A DNA stretch of 64,000 nucleotides from Opitutus sp. GAS368 (GCF_900104925.1 NZ_LT629735.1:3021001-3085000), one strand, 5' to 3'. Shown: positions 26,382 through 34,597, numbered from the stretch's first letter. The notes: generated by a model from the letters alone, not told the origin. Numbers and translations: made by a program.

Positions 26382-27644
26382 ATGAAATCTTCCGCCGCCT
26401 ACAAACTCGCCCGCTCGGCCTACGCCGGCTACGGCGTCGACACCGAGGCCGCCATCCGCCACGCGCTCCGCGTGCCCGTCTCGCTGCATTGCTGGCAGGC
26501 GGACGATGTTCGCGGCCTCGAGACGCCCAAGGACGGCGTCGCCGGCGGCGGCATCATGTCGACCGGCGGCTATCCCGGCCGCGCCCGCAACGGCGACGAG
26601 ATGCGCGCCGACCTCGACCTCGTCTTGAAACTGCTCCCCGGCAAGCAGCGCCTCAACCTCCACGCGTTTTACGCCGAGACCGGGGCCAAGGCCGTCGACC
26701 GCGACGACCTGCGGCCCGAGCACTTCGCCCGCTGGCTCGGCTGGGCCAAGTCCCGCCGCATCGGCCTCGACTTCAACCCGACTTACTTCGCCCACGAGAA
26801 GGCGAACTCCGGCTTCACGCTCTCCAGCGCCGATCCGGGCATCCGCCGCTTCTGGATCAACCACGGCAAGGCCTGCCGGCACATCGCGCAGCATTTTGCC
26901 AAGGAGCTGGGCAAGCCGGTCGTGCACAACCACTGGGTGCCGGACGGCGCCAAGGACGCGCCGGCCGACCGCTGGGCGCCGCGCGAGCGGCTCAAGGAGT
27001 CCTACGACGCCATCTTCGCCGACAAGACCGTGAACCGGAAGCTCTGCGTCGACGCCGTCGAGGGCAAGTTGTTTGGTCTCGGTTCCGAGGACTACGTCGT
27101 CGGCTCGCAGGAATTCTACTCGAGCTACGCCCAGAGCCGCGACCTGGTGCTCTGCCTCGACCTCGGCCACTACCACCCGACCGAGTCGGTGGCGGACAAG
27201 GTCTCGGCGCTGATGCAGTTCCATAAACGCCTGCTGCTGCACACCAGCCGGCCGGTCCGCTGGGACAGCGACCACGTCGTCATCCTCGACGACGCCGTGC
27301 GCAACCTCTTCCTCGAGATCGCCCGCGGCGACGCGTGGGACCGGGTGTTCGTGGCCCTCGATTTTTTCGACGCCTCCATCAACCGCATCGCCGCCTACGT
27401 CATCGGCGCCCGGGCTACGCGCCAGGCCATCCTCTGCGGCCTGCTCGACCCGACGGCGAAGATCCAGGCGGCCGAGACCGCCGGCCGCGGCCACGAACGC
27501 CTGGCGCTCATGGAACAGGCCCGCGCATTGCCCTGGGGGGCAGTGTGGGACGAGCTCTGCGAGCGCGACGGCGTGCCGCCGGCGGCGAAGTGGCTCGCCG
27601 ACGTGGCCCGCTACGAAAAAACGGTCCTCTCCAAACGCGGCTGA
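26382..27644 (+). CDS. rhaA: L-rhamnose isomerase
   Basis: 420 residues, the E. coli RhaA length. VPVSLHCWQADDVRG, GGIMSTGGYPGRARN, RLNLHAFYAET and GLDFNPTYFAHEKAN are RhaA blocks. The metal site is built from residues in the VDAVEGKLFGLG, CLDLGHYHPTES and RPVRWDSDHVV segments. It converts L-rhamnose to L-rhamnulose, the first step before RhaB and RhaD. The start at MKSSAAYKLARSAYAGYGVDTE matches the family N-terminus; upstream in-frame sequence is repeat DNA. Confidence 0.95.
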   Translation: MKSSAAYKLARSAYAGYGVDTEAAIRHALRVPVSLHCWQADDVRGLETPKDGVAGGGIMSTGGYPGRARNGDEMRADLDLVLKLLPGKQRLNLHAFYAETGAKAVDRDDLRPEHFARWLGWAKSRRIGLDFNPTYFAHEKANSGFTLSSADPGIRRFWINHGKACRHIAQHFAKELGKPVVHNHWVPDGAKDAPADRWAPRERLKESYDAIFADKTVNRKLCVDAVEGKLFGLGSEDYVVGSQEFYSSYAQSRDLVLCLDLGHYHPTESVADKVSALMQFHKRLLLHTSRPVRWDSDHVVILDDAVRNLFLEIARGDAWDRVFVALDFFDASINRIAAYVIGARATRQAILCGLLDPTAKIQAAETAGRGHERLALMEQARALPWGAVWDELCERDGVPPAAKWLADVARYEKTVLSKRG

Positions 27645-27653
27645 CCAAACAGT

Positions 27654-27813
27654 TGCACAGGAGGAAACAGAGAGAACTGAGAAACCGAACTATGATTTCA
27701 CACCAAGAACGCGAAGTTAGCAAAGGGTGCGATCTCTTCTTCGCTACCTTTGCTGCCTTGGTGTAATAATCAGGTTTGGGTCTCTCCTCTGTTAACTCCG
27801 TTACCTCCTGTAA
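27654..27813. repeat. Nested dispersed repeats between rhaA and mqo
   Basis: Outer arms CACAGGAGGAAACAGAG (27658 region) and TGTTAACTCCGTTACCTCCTGT (27791-27812) enclose inner arms CACACCAAGAACGCGAAG (27692 region) and TTTGCTGCCTTGGTG (about 27750-27764). This is the reverse nesting logic of 22199-22361, where the CACAGGAG pair is the inner one. The element ends about 10 bp before the mqo start. Confidence 0.65.
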
Positions 27814-27822
27814 GAATCATTC

Positions 27823-29394
27823 ATGAACACCTGCATCGAGAATCCCGACGTCGTCCTGATTGGCAGCGGCGTGATGTCGGCCAACCTCGGCGCCCTGCTC
27901 AAGCGCCTCGACCCGGCGCTGCGCATCCAGGTGTTCGAGGCGGCGGACGAACTGGCCTTCGAGAGCTCGAACGGCTGGAACAACGCCGGCACCGGCCACG
28001 CCGGCATCTGCGAATTGAGCTACACGCCGAAGCGCGAGGCCGACGGCACGGTCAAGGTCCAGAAGGTCATCGATATCTTCCAGGAGTTCGAGCAGTCGCT
28101 CCAGTTCTGGGCGCACGCCGTGGCGAGCGGCATGATCGACAACCCCAAGGAGTTCATCAACCCGGTCCAGCACATCAGTTTTGTGCAGGGCGCGGACGAG
28201 GTGGATTACCTCAAGGCCCGCTACGCCGGCATGTCGAAGCACCACTTCTTCGCCGCGATGGAGTTCGCCACCGACCGCGCGAAAATCGGCGCGTGGGCGC
28301 CGCTGCTTACCGAGGGCCGCGATCCGGCCGTGCCGATCGCCGCCACCAAGATGGACGGCGGCACGGACGTGAATTTCGGCAACGTCTCCCGCAAGCTCCT
28401 CGCCTGGCTCGGTTCGCAGGAAGGCTGTTCCGTGCTGGCTAGCACGAAGGTCGTCGGCCTCCGCCGCGCGGAGGGCGGTGTAGGGCGGGGTCACCGCACC
28501 CCGCCTTCCCTCGAAAAGCAGGCGGGATACGGTGATCCCGCCCTACAAAAGACCCAAAGCGCCAGCTGGCACGTCACCACCCGCAATTCGAAAACCGGCG
28601 AAGAGCGCACCGTTACCACGAAGTTCGTCTTCGTCGGCGCCGGCGGCGGCAGCATCCTGCTCCTGCAGATGGCCGGCCTGCCCGAGGCGAAGGGCCTCGG
28701 CGGTTTCCCCATCGGCGGCCACTGGCTGGTGTGCGACAAGCCCGAGATCGTCGCCCGGCACCAGGCCAAGGTTTACGGTCAGAACCTGCCCGAGGCGCCC
28801 ACCATGGCCGTGCCGCACCTCGACACCCGCATCCTCGACGGCAAGAAGACGCTCCTCTTCGGCCCGTTCGCCGCGTGGACGACGCGCTTCCTGCACCGGA
28901 CCGGCAGTTGGACGGACCTGCCGCGCTCCGTGAAGCCGCACAATCTGGCGACGCTGCTCAAGATCGCCGCCACCAATTTTCCCCTCGTGAAGTATCTGCT
29001 GCAGCAAGGCACGCAGAGCATGGCCGACCGCATGAAGGTGATGCACATCTTCTACCCCAACGCGAAGGCCGAGGACTGGAAGCTGGTGGACGGCGGCATC
29101 CGGGTGCAGGCCATCAAGAAAACCGACGGCGAAGCCGGCATCGTCCACTTCGGCACGGAGGTCCTCACCAGCGCCGACAAATCCATGTCCGCCCTCCTCG
29201 GCGCCAGCCCCGGTGCCTCGGTCTCCGTGGATATCGTCCTCAAAGTGATCAAGGAGAGCTTCCCGCATTTGATCACCAGCCCCCGCATGGCCGAGATCGT
29301 TCCGACCTATGGAACCGACTATCGTGCTCCGGAGAACGCCGCGGTCTTTGCCAAACTAGCACTCGAGGCACGGCGGCGTCTGCAGTTGGTTTGA
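27823..29394 (+). CDS. mqo: Malate:quinone oxidoreductase with in-frame palindromic insert
   Basis: 523 residues. DVVLIGSGVMSANLGALLKRL binds FAD; SSNGWNNAGTGHAGICELSYTP, FVFVGAGGGSILLLQMAGLPE and FPIGGHWLVCDKPE are Mqo-specific blocks; the C-terminal LGASPGASVSVDIVLKVI is also conserved. This peripheral membrane flavoenzyme oxidises malate to oxaloacetate and passes electrons to quinone. About residues 219-242 derive from a 69-bp REP-type palindrome (28479-28547) lying between VVGLRRAEGG and the SASWHVTTRNSKTGEE strand. It follows the rhamnose genes, perhaps because lactaldehyde and DHAP carbon enters the citric cycle; that link is inference. Confidence 0.93.
   Translation: MNTCIENPDVVLIGSGVMSANLGALLKRLDPALRIQVFEAADELAFESSNGWNNAGTGHAGICELSYTPKREADGTVKVQKVIDIFQEFEQSLQFWAHAVASGMIDNPKEFINPVQHISFVQGADEVDYLKARYAGMSKHHFFAAMEFATDRAKIGAWAPLLTEGRDPAVPIAATKMDGGTDVNFGNVSRKLLAWLGSQEGCSVLASTKVVGLRRAEGGVGRGHRTPPSLEKQAGYGDPALQKTQSASWHVTTRNSKTGEERTVTTKFVFVGAGGGSILLLQMAGLPEAKGLGGFPIGGHWLVCDKPEIVARHQAKVYGQNLPEAPTMAVPHLDTRILDGKKTLLFGPFAAWTTRFLHRTGSWTDLPRSVKPHNLATLLKIAATNFPLVKYLLQQGTQSMADRMKVMHIFYPNAKAEDWKLVDGGIRVQAIKKTDGEAGIVHFGTEVLTSADKSMSALLGASPGASVSVDIVLKVIKESFPHLITSPRMAEIVPTYGTDYRAPENAAVFAKLALEARRRLQLV
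28479..28547. repeat. REP-like inverted pair inserted in frame in mqo
   Basis: 69 bp beginning TGTAGGGCGGGGTCACCG and ending CGGTGATCCCGCCCTACA. The intergenic element 37838-37925 has nearly the same ends, and 40284-40310 is a half copy. Length divisible by three, no stop in the mqo frame. Confidence 0.9.
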
Positions 29395-29558
29395 AGGTCA
29401 ACGACGAAGCGCGGGTAGCGCGGAGATGGTCGCAACGAAGGTGCGGCCCCGGATCCCGCAGCCGCGGGAGTAGGGGTGAGTTGAGTGGGCGCCCTTAGGG
29501 CGACGAAGCTCACAACTGGCTTTGCATGCACGCCGGCACCTGAAGCTGATTTGAGGGG

Positions 29559-29637
29559 CAGGGGCGGTTGCCCCAACCGCCCGGGCCGTTGAGGGCAACG
29601 ACCCCTACCAGGTGGAGGGCCCAGCTCCCGCTGGGCC
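29559..29637. repeat. REP-like pair plus GTGGAGGGCCC palindrome after mqo
   Basis: Arms CAGGGGCGGTTGCCCCAAC (29559) and GTTGAGGGCAACGACCCCTACC (ending 29610), followed at 29611-29637 by the GTGGAGGGCCCAGC-tcccGCTGGGCC copy of the element at 19056. These lie in the 496-bp gap after mqo, in which I see no gene. Confidence 0.6.
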
Positions 29638-29652
29638 ATGTCTTGCGGATCG

Positions 29653-29828
29653 AATGTGGGAGGGGCTTTATGCCCCGACAGACCAGGCCCAACACGTTGC
29701 ATCTCCCGATCTATTTTTTGGCCACAAAAAGGCACAAAAGGGCGCAAAAAAGGTAGGGCGCGGATTCCGCTCCGCGCCGTGTCTCTGGGTCGCTTCCCTT
29801 TCGTGTCTCTTCGTGACTTTTTGTGGCA
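29653..29828. repeat. Half REP, GCCACAAAAAGGCACAAAAG pair and a GTAGGGCGCGG half element
   Basis: 29653-29678 matches one arm of the 40205-40276 element (GGAGGGGCTTTAtGCCCC). GGCCACAAAAAGGCACAAAAG near 29719 is inverted as CTTTCGTG...GTGACTTTTTGTGGC at about 29797-29826. Between them GGTAGGGCGCGGATTCCGCTCCGCGCC (29751-29778) is a GTAG-type hairpin nested in the pair. Confidence 0.55.
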
Positions 29829-29890
29829 CCCTCATCGGGTGACTCAGTCAGCCGGTTGACGTTTTTGACTGTCTGGCCATATCTGCGTGC

Positions 29891-30415
29891 ATGCCATTGC
29901 TGACGATTGTTCCGCCGATGCCTGGCGCCGAGCGCCGCTTCAAGCCCTTTGTCGATTTTGTGCGCGCCGCCGGGTGGGAGACCGAGTTCGTCCGACTAGA
30001 ATGGCCCGGCCGGGTGCCGCCCTTCGGCTCGACCGAGCTCTTTCCCCAGGTCGACGCCCAGACGGTAGGCAAGGTTGTGATGGGCTTTTCCCTTGGCGGG
30101 CTCTACTCGCACCTTGGCGCTTTGCGCGCCCGGCACCTGATCCTTGGTTCGATCTCGCCCTTCTTCCTCGAGGATGACGAGGAGCCGCAGCGCTGGATGG
30201 TCTCCTACCGCGCCGGCAACGCGGACACCCCCGCGGACATCCTGGTGGGCGGCAAGGAAGACGAGCAGATGCACCGCCGCGCCACGGCTCTGCGCGACTT
30301 CTACCGCCAGCACACCTACACCGTCGTCCCCGACGCCGAGCACGAGCTCTGGCACCCGAACTATCTGCAAGCGATCAAAACGGCCCTAGACCGCCTCAAG
30401 CCCCAGGCAGCTTAG
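29891..30415 (+). CDS. Small alpha/beta-hydrolase-like protein
   Basis: 174 residues, short for the fold. VVMGFSLGGLYSHLGAL is a GxSxG nucleophile elbow preceded by a beta strand; LILGSISPFFLED, ADILVGGKEDEQM (possible acid) and DAEHELWHPNY (possible catalytic His) follow in the right order for an esterase-type triad. No lid domain and no signal peptide. The gene is isolated by repeat-rich DNA on both sides. The substrate is unknown. Confidence 0.65.
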   Translation: MPLLTIVPPMPGAERRFKPFVDFVRAAGWETEFVRLEWPGRVPPFGSTELFPQVDAQTVGKVVMGFSLGGLYSHLGALRARHLILGSISPFFLEDDEEPQRWMVSYRAGNADTPADILVGGKEDEQMHRRATALRDFYRQHTYTVVPDAEHELWHPNYLQAIKTALDRLKPQAA

Positions 30416-30540
30416 TCAGGTAGTGGGGGCGCGCCGTCTGAACGACTCCTTTCAACGCTGGCTTTTCAGGCCCGACGGCGCCTGAAGTTGATCTGAGGCT
30501 TTTCAACGCAAAGGCGCAAAGACGCCAGGGAACTGCAAAT

Positions 30541-30586
30541 GGGTCAGGTCGCGGATGTTGATATCACGACCCGCAACCTGACCCTG
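30541..30586. repeat. Palindromic repeat GGGTCAGGTCGCGGATG type, left copy
   Basis: GGTCAGGTCGCGGATG and its near-inverse CGACCCGCAACCTGACC around TTGATATCA. A diverged copy in the same orientation is at 31479-31518, so the pair brackets the trypsin-like gene. Confidence 0.7.
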
Positions 30587-31324
30587 CTATGGGGAGGCCG
30601 GATCCCGCGTATCAATGCCGACTGAGCGCAGGAATCGGAGCAGCAAGTCAATCCTCGTTCCTAACAGAAGCGATTTGCTGCTGTAATATTGCGCGACAAT
30701 TCCGGCAAGTTTTAGCCGTTCGCCGTCTACTTGCCAGATTGGACCCCCGCTCATGCATTCCGGCCATAATTCACGTGGAGGTTCGCCCGCATTGCGCAGA
30801 GTATGTTGAAACCTTAGACCCACGAATTTCTGAGTATCATAGCCAAATCTCCATAAGATTTTATCCGTAAAAAACGGAAAGGCAATCAGAGCGCTAACCG
30901 CATGTGGGCTCTGTTCGTTTTCAGCTCTTGGAAAGCCCTCAACAGCACCAATCTTTCCGGAAAAAGACTCTCCGTCAGTTGTGAACGAGGCCGGGCACAC
31001 GACTAGGAAGCTCCAGCCAGCCAGCATCAGCCGGTCGCGGAGCTGAGTGGTTAATACCATGTAACCAAGATCCGGCCGGGATTCGTTTTGAGCACCTTCC
31101 AAAGACTCGGAGGAGATCGTGAATGATTGGTTCAATGCCCAATAATTAGTTCCGCCGATTGGCACACACAGGGTGTTGCTGGCTTTCAAAGCAAGAACGT
31201 GAGCCGCGGTTACAAGCAATTCGACATTACGGGCTCTGAGAAGAATGCCCGATCCGATCAGGTCTACGCCGCCATCCGGTTTCGTGGCAAAAATGGGTAG
31301 CACAACTTTCGGCCTTTCCTCCAT
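30587..31324 (-). CDS. Trypsin-like serine protease of lower GC than its surroundings
   Basis: 245 residues from the ATG at 31324; sequence upstream in the same frame reads through repeat-like DNA. VDLIGSGILLRARNVELLVTAAHVL carries the catalytic His (about residue 42), SRPDLGYMVL the Asp (about 85) and ECMSGGPIW the Ser (about 192), in the order and context of a chymotrypsin-fold protease with the GG-P oxyanion loop. No signal peptide is seen, so it may act in the cytosol. Codon use is visibly more AT-rich than in neighbouring genes, and it lies between two copies of one palindromic repeat, which suggests acquisition. Confidence 0.65.
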   Translation of the reverse strand: MEERPKVVLPIFATKPDGGVDLIGSGILLRARNVELLVTAAHVLALKASNTLCVPIGGTNYWALNQSFTISSESLEGAQNESRPDLGYMVLTTQLRDRLMLAGWSFLVVCPASFTTDGESFSGKIGAVEGFPRAENEQSPHAVSALIAFPFFTDKILWRFGYDTQKFVGLRFQHTLRNAGEPPRELWPECMSGGPIWQVDGERLKLAGIVAQYYSSKSLLLGTRIDLLLRFLRSVGIDTRDPASP

Positions 31325-31478
31325 AGCGTTTATTACCTTCGAGTGAGCGGAAATCACCCGGGCTGCAAGACAGCAAAAGGGAGCTGCAAGGGGGGCAGGC
31401 CACAGATGTGGAGCGAGCCAAAGAGGCCGTGGTTTGGGGATCCGAGCGTTGGTCAAGCAAAGTGGCTGCAAAAGAGTC

Positions 31479-31518
31479 ATGTCGCGGATGTGATATCACA
31501 ATCCGCGAGCTGTCCCAC
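31479..31518. repeat. Palindromic repeat GTCGCGGATG type, right copy
   Basis: GTCATGTCGCGGATGTGATATCACAATCCGCGAGCTG region: same element and orientation as 30541-30586, with several substitutions. Confidence 0.7.
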
Positions 31519-31538
31519 TTTACTCATTCTAAGCAGGG

Positions 31539-31653
31539 TTATCTCCTCGTGGCGGTCGCCGCGGCCAAGGGCGAGAAGCCGCCCTTGTCGTTCACGTGCA
31601 CGGTGCGGGCGAGCAGGATGCTGAGCAGCCCGGCGGCGACGGCGTAGAAGCTG
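31539..31653 (-). pseudogene. C-terminal remnant of an unidentified membrane protein
   Basis: Read on the minus strand, this stretch is open and ends in TAA at 31539. It encodes SFYAVAAGLLSILLARTV, a membrane-helix-like run, then VHVNDKGGFSPLAAA. There is no start, and the sequence upstream in this frame is unrelated, so it looks like the tail of a deleted gene. I cannot name the family. Confidence 0.35.
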
Positions 31654-31797
31654 ACAGGGTCAGGGTTTGGGGCTAGGGGTGAGCTGACGTTCTCGGTCTG
31701 GTCTTCAGGAATCAATTGTGGGCGAAAAACGAACTCGTGTCCGGCGGGGTGGGTGTTGTTCGTTGAGATACGGAACCACTAATCTGGAGGCTAAACC

Positions 31798-32358
31798 ATG
31801 CGACCACTGCGGTATTCACTCAATGTCACCTTGGACGGGTGTTATGATCACCGGGCCGGAATCCCGGATGAGGAGACCCATCGACACGCGACGGAAAGCC
31901 TCGCTGCGGCCGACGCCCTCCTGTTTGGGCGCGTGACTTACCAGCTGATGGAGTCGGCCTGGCGGGAGCCGGGGCGGACGGGCGTGCTGGCCGACTGGAT
32001 GGCGCCTTGGACGATGCCGTTTGCCCGGACCGTCCACGCGGCGAGGAAGTTCGTCGTGTCGGGCACCTTGGCCCAGGTGGACTGGAACGCGGAACTCCTG
32101 CGTGGGGATCTCGGGCTGGCCGTCCAAAAGCTGAAGCAACAGCCGGGCAGGGGATTGTTCGTGGGCGGCGTGAAACTGGCCCAGGCCCTGACCGAACTGG
32201 GCCTCATCGATGAATACGAGTTCATCGTGCACCCCCGCCTGGCGGGACACGGCCCGACGTTGTTCGCGGGGCTTTCAAAGCATGTCGACCTGAAGCTGGT
32301 GAGCCGGCTGGAGTTCAAGTCGGGGGCGGTGGCGTTGCGATACGAACCGAAAAGGTAA
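31798..32358 (+). CDS. Dihydrofolate reductase-like protein (RibD C-terminal domain family)
   Basis: 186 residues. YSLNVTLDGCYDH and ADALLFGRVTYQLM are the first strand and NADPH-binding helix of the RibD-C/DHFR-like family; RGLFVGGVKLAQALTELGLIDEYEFIVHPRLAGHGPTLF is the characteristic C-terminal half. A CTGGAGG ribosome site stands 6 bases before the ATG. Members reduce pteridine- or pyrimidine-type substrates, but most stand-alone ones are uncharacterised. A second copy of its last 40 codons lies at 34598-34720 and a copy of its leader at 36132-36178. Confidence 0.88.
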   Translation: MRPLRYSLNVTLDGCYDHRAGIPDEETHRHATESLAAADALLFGRVTYQLMESAWREPGRTGVLADWMAPWTMPFARTVHAARKFVVSGTLAQVDWNAELLRGDLGLAVQKLKQQPGRGLFVGGVKLAQALTELGLIDEYEFIVHPRLAGHGPTLFAGLSKHVDLKLVSRLEFKSGAVALRYEPKR

Positions 32359-32475
32359 CCACCCGGACCGAGCGTTAACGCAAAGGCGCAGAGTCGAAAA
32401 AAGACGGAGATTAGGATCAATGCCGAAGGCTCTTTGGCCACGAAGAGTCACCAATTAGTGACCAGTTAGTGAAGA

Positions 32476-32727
32476 TTAGGGAGTGTCTTCAAACCTTCAA
32501 AAGAACCACTAATGAGATTTCACCAAGGGTGAAATCCACAGAAACCGCTCCGGCTGATCGCCTGCGCGGTGGGTTTCAGGGGCCCGCTAATCGCGGGCGG
32601 AAAGGGCGGCGATCAGCCGCCCCCTGAACCTGGCGGCGGAGGCGATCAGCCGGAGCGGTGAAAGTAGATTCCGCCGTTGGCGGAATCCTTTTAGTGGTCC
32701 CCTTCCGGGCTTTGAAACCACTCCCTA
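32476..32727. mobile_element. MITE-like element with TAGGGAGTG ends, core type A
   Basis: Terminal inverted repeats TAGGGAGTGTCTTCAAACC and its inverse (GGCTTTGAAACCACTCCCTA). Inside are further inverted blocks CCACTAATGAG...TTTTAGTGG and CCGCTCCGGCTGATCGCC...GGCGATCAGCCGGAGCGG. A roughly 92% identical core is at 36254-36479. TA at both ends is what IS630/mariner-type MITEs show. No coding capacity. Confidence 0.8.
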
Positions 32728-32821
32728 GTGGTGAAGAGAATGGTTTCTTGGCGTCTTTGCGCCTTTGCGTTAAAAATATCTGACGGATTGCGAAAGGCGG
32801 TTCGATAGCAACGATGGTCAC

Positions 32822-33589
32822 ATGAGTCGCATGCCCCGGGCGGTCGCCGCCCTGTTGATCCTGAACATCGTGCTCTTTGCCGCGGGTGTCCTGCTGCCGA
32901 ACGGTCGCGAACAGTTGGTCGATACCGGCGCGCTCTGGTATCCGGCCAACGATCACTTCGGCTGGTGGCAGCTGGTGACGCACATGTTCCTGCATGGGAG
33001 CCTGAGCCATATTTTCTTCAACATGTTCGCGCTCGTTTCCTTCGGCAGCATCCTGGAGCGGGAGTGGGGCGCGGGGCGCTTCCTGCTTTTCTACTTCCTC
33101 TGCGGCGTGGGGGCCGGGCTGGTCCAGACGGGGATCAGCTGGCAGGAGTTTCACGGCCTGCACGCCCGCCTGGTCGCGGCGGGACTGACGCCGTCCGCCA
33201 TCAGTGATCTGTTGGTGCACGGAGGCGGCCAGCTGCCCCGGGATCCGGCGGTCAAGGCGGTGCTCGTCGAGCTCTACCAGATCTACGCCACGCCCATGCT
33301 CGGCGCCTCCGGGGCGATTTACGGACTGCTGGTGGCCTTTGGATTTCTCCATCCCAACGCCAAGCTGGCGATGATGTTCGTGCCGGTCCCGGTCGCGGCG
33401 AAGTTCTTCATTCCCGGTCTGCTGCTGCTCGATCTGTTCTCCGGCGTCACCGGGTTTTCCCTCTTCGGCGCCGGCATCGCCCATTTCGCCCATCTCGGCG
33501 GCGCTTTAATTGGCTTCCTGCTGATGTTGCTCTGGCGCCACCGCCACGCGCCGGACGAGCCCGATCCGATGACCGAAAGTAAAGGGTAA
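32822..33589 (+). CDS. Rhomboid family intramembrane serine protease
   Basis: 255 residues with six membrane segments. HMFLHGSLSHIFFNMFAL holds the conserved His and HxxxN of TM2, MLGASGAIYGLLVAFG the nucleophile Ser in canonical GASG, and FAHLGGALIGFLLM the catalytic His. LEREWGAGRFLLFYF is the conserved L1/TM3 block. Unlike the rhomboid at 13672-14547 all key residues are standard. It cleaves membrane substrates in the bilayer; the substrates are unknown. It begins just after a repeat-filled region and is monocistronic. Confidence 0.93.
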   Translation: MSRMPRAVAALLILNIVLFAAGVLLPNGREQLVDTGALWYPANDHFGWWQLVTHMFLHGSLSHIFFNMFALVSFGSILEREWGAGRFLLFYFLCGVGAGLVQTGISWQEFHGLHARLVAAGLTPSAISDLLVHGGGQLPRDPAVKAVLVELYQIYATPMLGASGAIYGLLVAFGFLHPNAKLAMMFVPVPVAAKFFIPGLLLLDLFSGVTGFSLFGAGIAHFAHLGGALIGFLLMLLWRHRHAPDEPDPMTESKG

Positions 33590-33651
33590 GCATAGGGTTC
33601 ACCTCTTACCTAATGAGGATTACCTATTGAAGTTAGATCGATCAGCTAGCG

Positions 33652-33715
33652 GGTAGGGCGAGTCGTCCCGACGAGCCGCTCCGTGCCACGGCTCATCCGG
33701 AGGATTCGCCCTACC
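33652..33715. repeat. REP-like inverted pair, GGTAGGGCGAGTC type
   Basis: 64 bp, ends GGTAGGGCGAGTCGTC and GGATTCGCCCTACC, with inner GACGAGCCG / CGGCTCATC arms. This is the intergenic relative of the element inside rhaB. Confidence 0.8.
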
Positions 33716-33883
33716 TGGCCTCGCGTCTCATCTTTAGGTAATGCTCAATAATGGTAGAAAACCAAACAGACCAGGGCGCCGATAGTGATGCCGGCTTGGC
33801 GTTTGACCTCGCGCAGGGAATGCCCAGTCTGCGGTCACTCCGGGGCCACGGGGTGCGGCAGTTCAACTCAACCCACATCCGTC

Positions 33884-34336
33884 ATGGCAAACCTAGGCCC
33901 CCAGCAGTTCGAGATTCCGGTCAGCGATCAGCTTTTCCAAACCTTGAATCCGGCCGATCCCATCATCGGCATCGCCCCCGACGTCCACGTGCCCGTCACC
34001 ATCCCTTGGAACGCCAACGGAACCGACCTGGCCAAGGACAAGGACAACAACGACAAGCCGGTCGTCTTCGGCAAAGCGAAATGGGCCGGAGCCGGGCCCG
34101 AGCCGCACGACATCTACGAGGAGCAGATCGGCGGACAACGGGTGAAGGTCGGCACGGTGACGTGGTCGGTCGACACGGAGGTCTATCAGGACTGGCTCCC
34201 GCAGGGTAACATGAAGCGGCTGCGGGTCACCCCGTGCGCGATCCTGAACCGGACCACGGTCCTGCACGGCACGACCGAGACCACCGAGGTCGCCAGGAAT
34301 CCCCAGCCCTGCTTCGGCCAATGGGTCCCGGTGTAG
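33884..34336 (+). CDS. Hypothetical protein whose stop codon lies in a MITE end
   Basis: 150 residues from the ATG at MANLGPQQFEIPVSD; earlier in-frame codons look non-coding. The protein is hydrophilic, without signal or membrane segment. It has IIGIAPDVHVPVTIPWNANG and VKVGTVTWSVDTEVYQDW, and I recognise no family. The last codon GTG is followed by TAG, and that TAG is the first three bases of the TAGGGAGTG element, so the original C-terminus was probably different. Likely coding by composition and absence of stops. Confidence 0.5.
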   Translation: MANLGPQQFEIPVSDQLFQTLNPADPIIGIAPDVHVPVTIPWNANGTDLAKDKDNNDKPVVFGKAKWAGAGPEPHDIYEEQIGGQRVKVGTVTWSVDTEVYQDWLPQGNMKRLRVTPCAILNRTTVLHGTTETTEVARNPQPCFGQWVPV

Positions 34337-34503
34337 GGAGTGTCTTCAAACCCAACAAATACTCGTTTCCTGTCATTCTGAACGAAGTGAAGTTCCGAGC
34401 GAAGCGACATCCTCATCCATGCTTTCGCTCGCGATATGGTTTTCGCTGCCGTGGATCCTTCGCTTCGCTCAGGATGACAAACCGGGTTTGAAAACACTCC
34501 CTA
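34334..34503. mobile_element. MITE-like element with TAGGGAGTG ends, core type B
   Basis: Terminal repeats TAGGGAGTGTCTTCAAACCC / GGGTTTGAAAACACTCCCTA differ at one position over 20 bp. The core (34371-34479) is the TGTCATTCTGAACG repeat also found on its own at 21251-21363, so one repeat is carried inside another. The element is 170 bp. Confidence 0.85.
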
Positions 34504-34597
34504 ACCGTTGAGCGCGCGGCCGGCGCCTGGCCGCGTTGGATTTTCCGAAGTCGCCAAGATATTGGCGCAGTGGCCGCATTCTCCCTTTGCGACCTTG

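Noticed and set aside
34508-34597. In-frame N-terminal extension of the RibD-C fragment
   Set aside because: It would start at TTG inside the MITE flank and has no similarity to the family's N-terminus; the fragment is better explained as a truncated copy.
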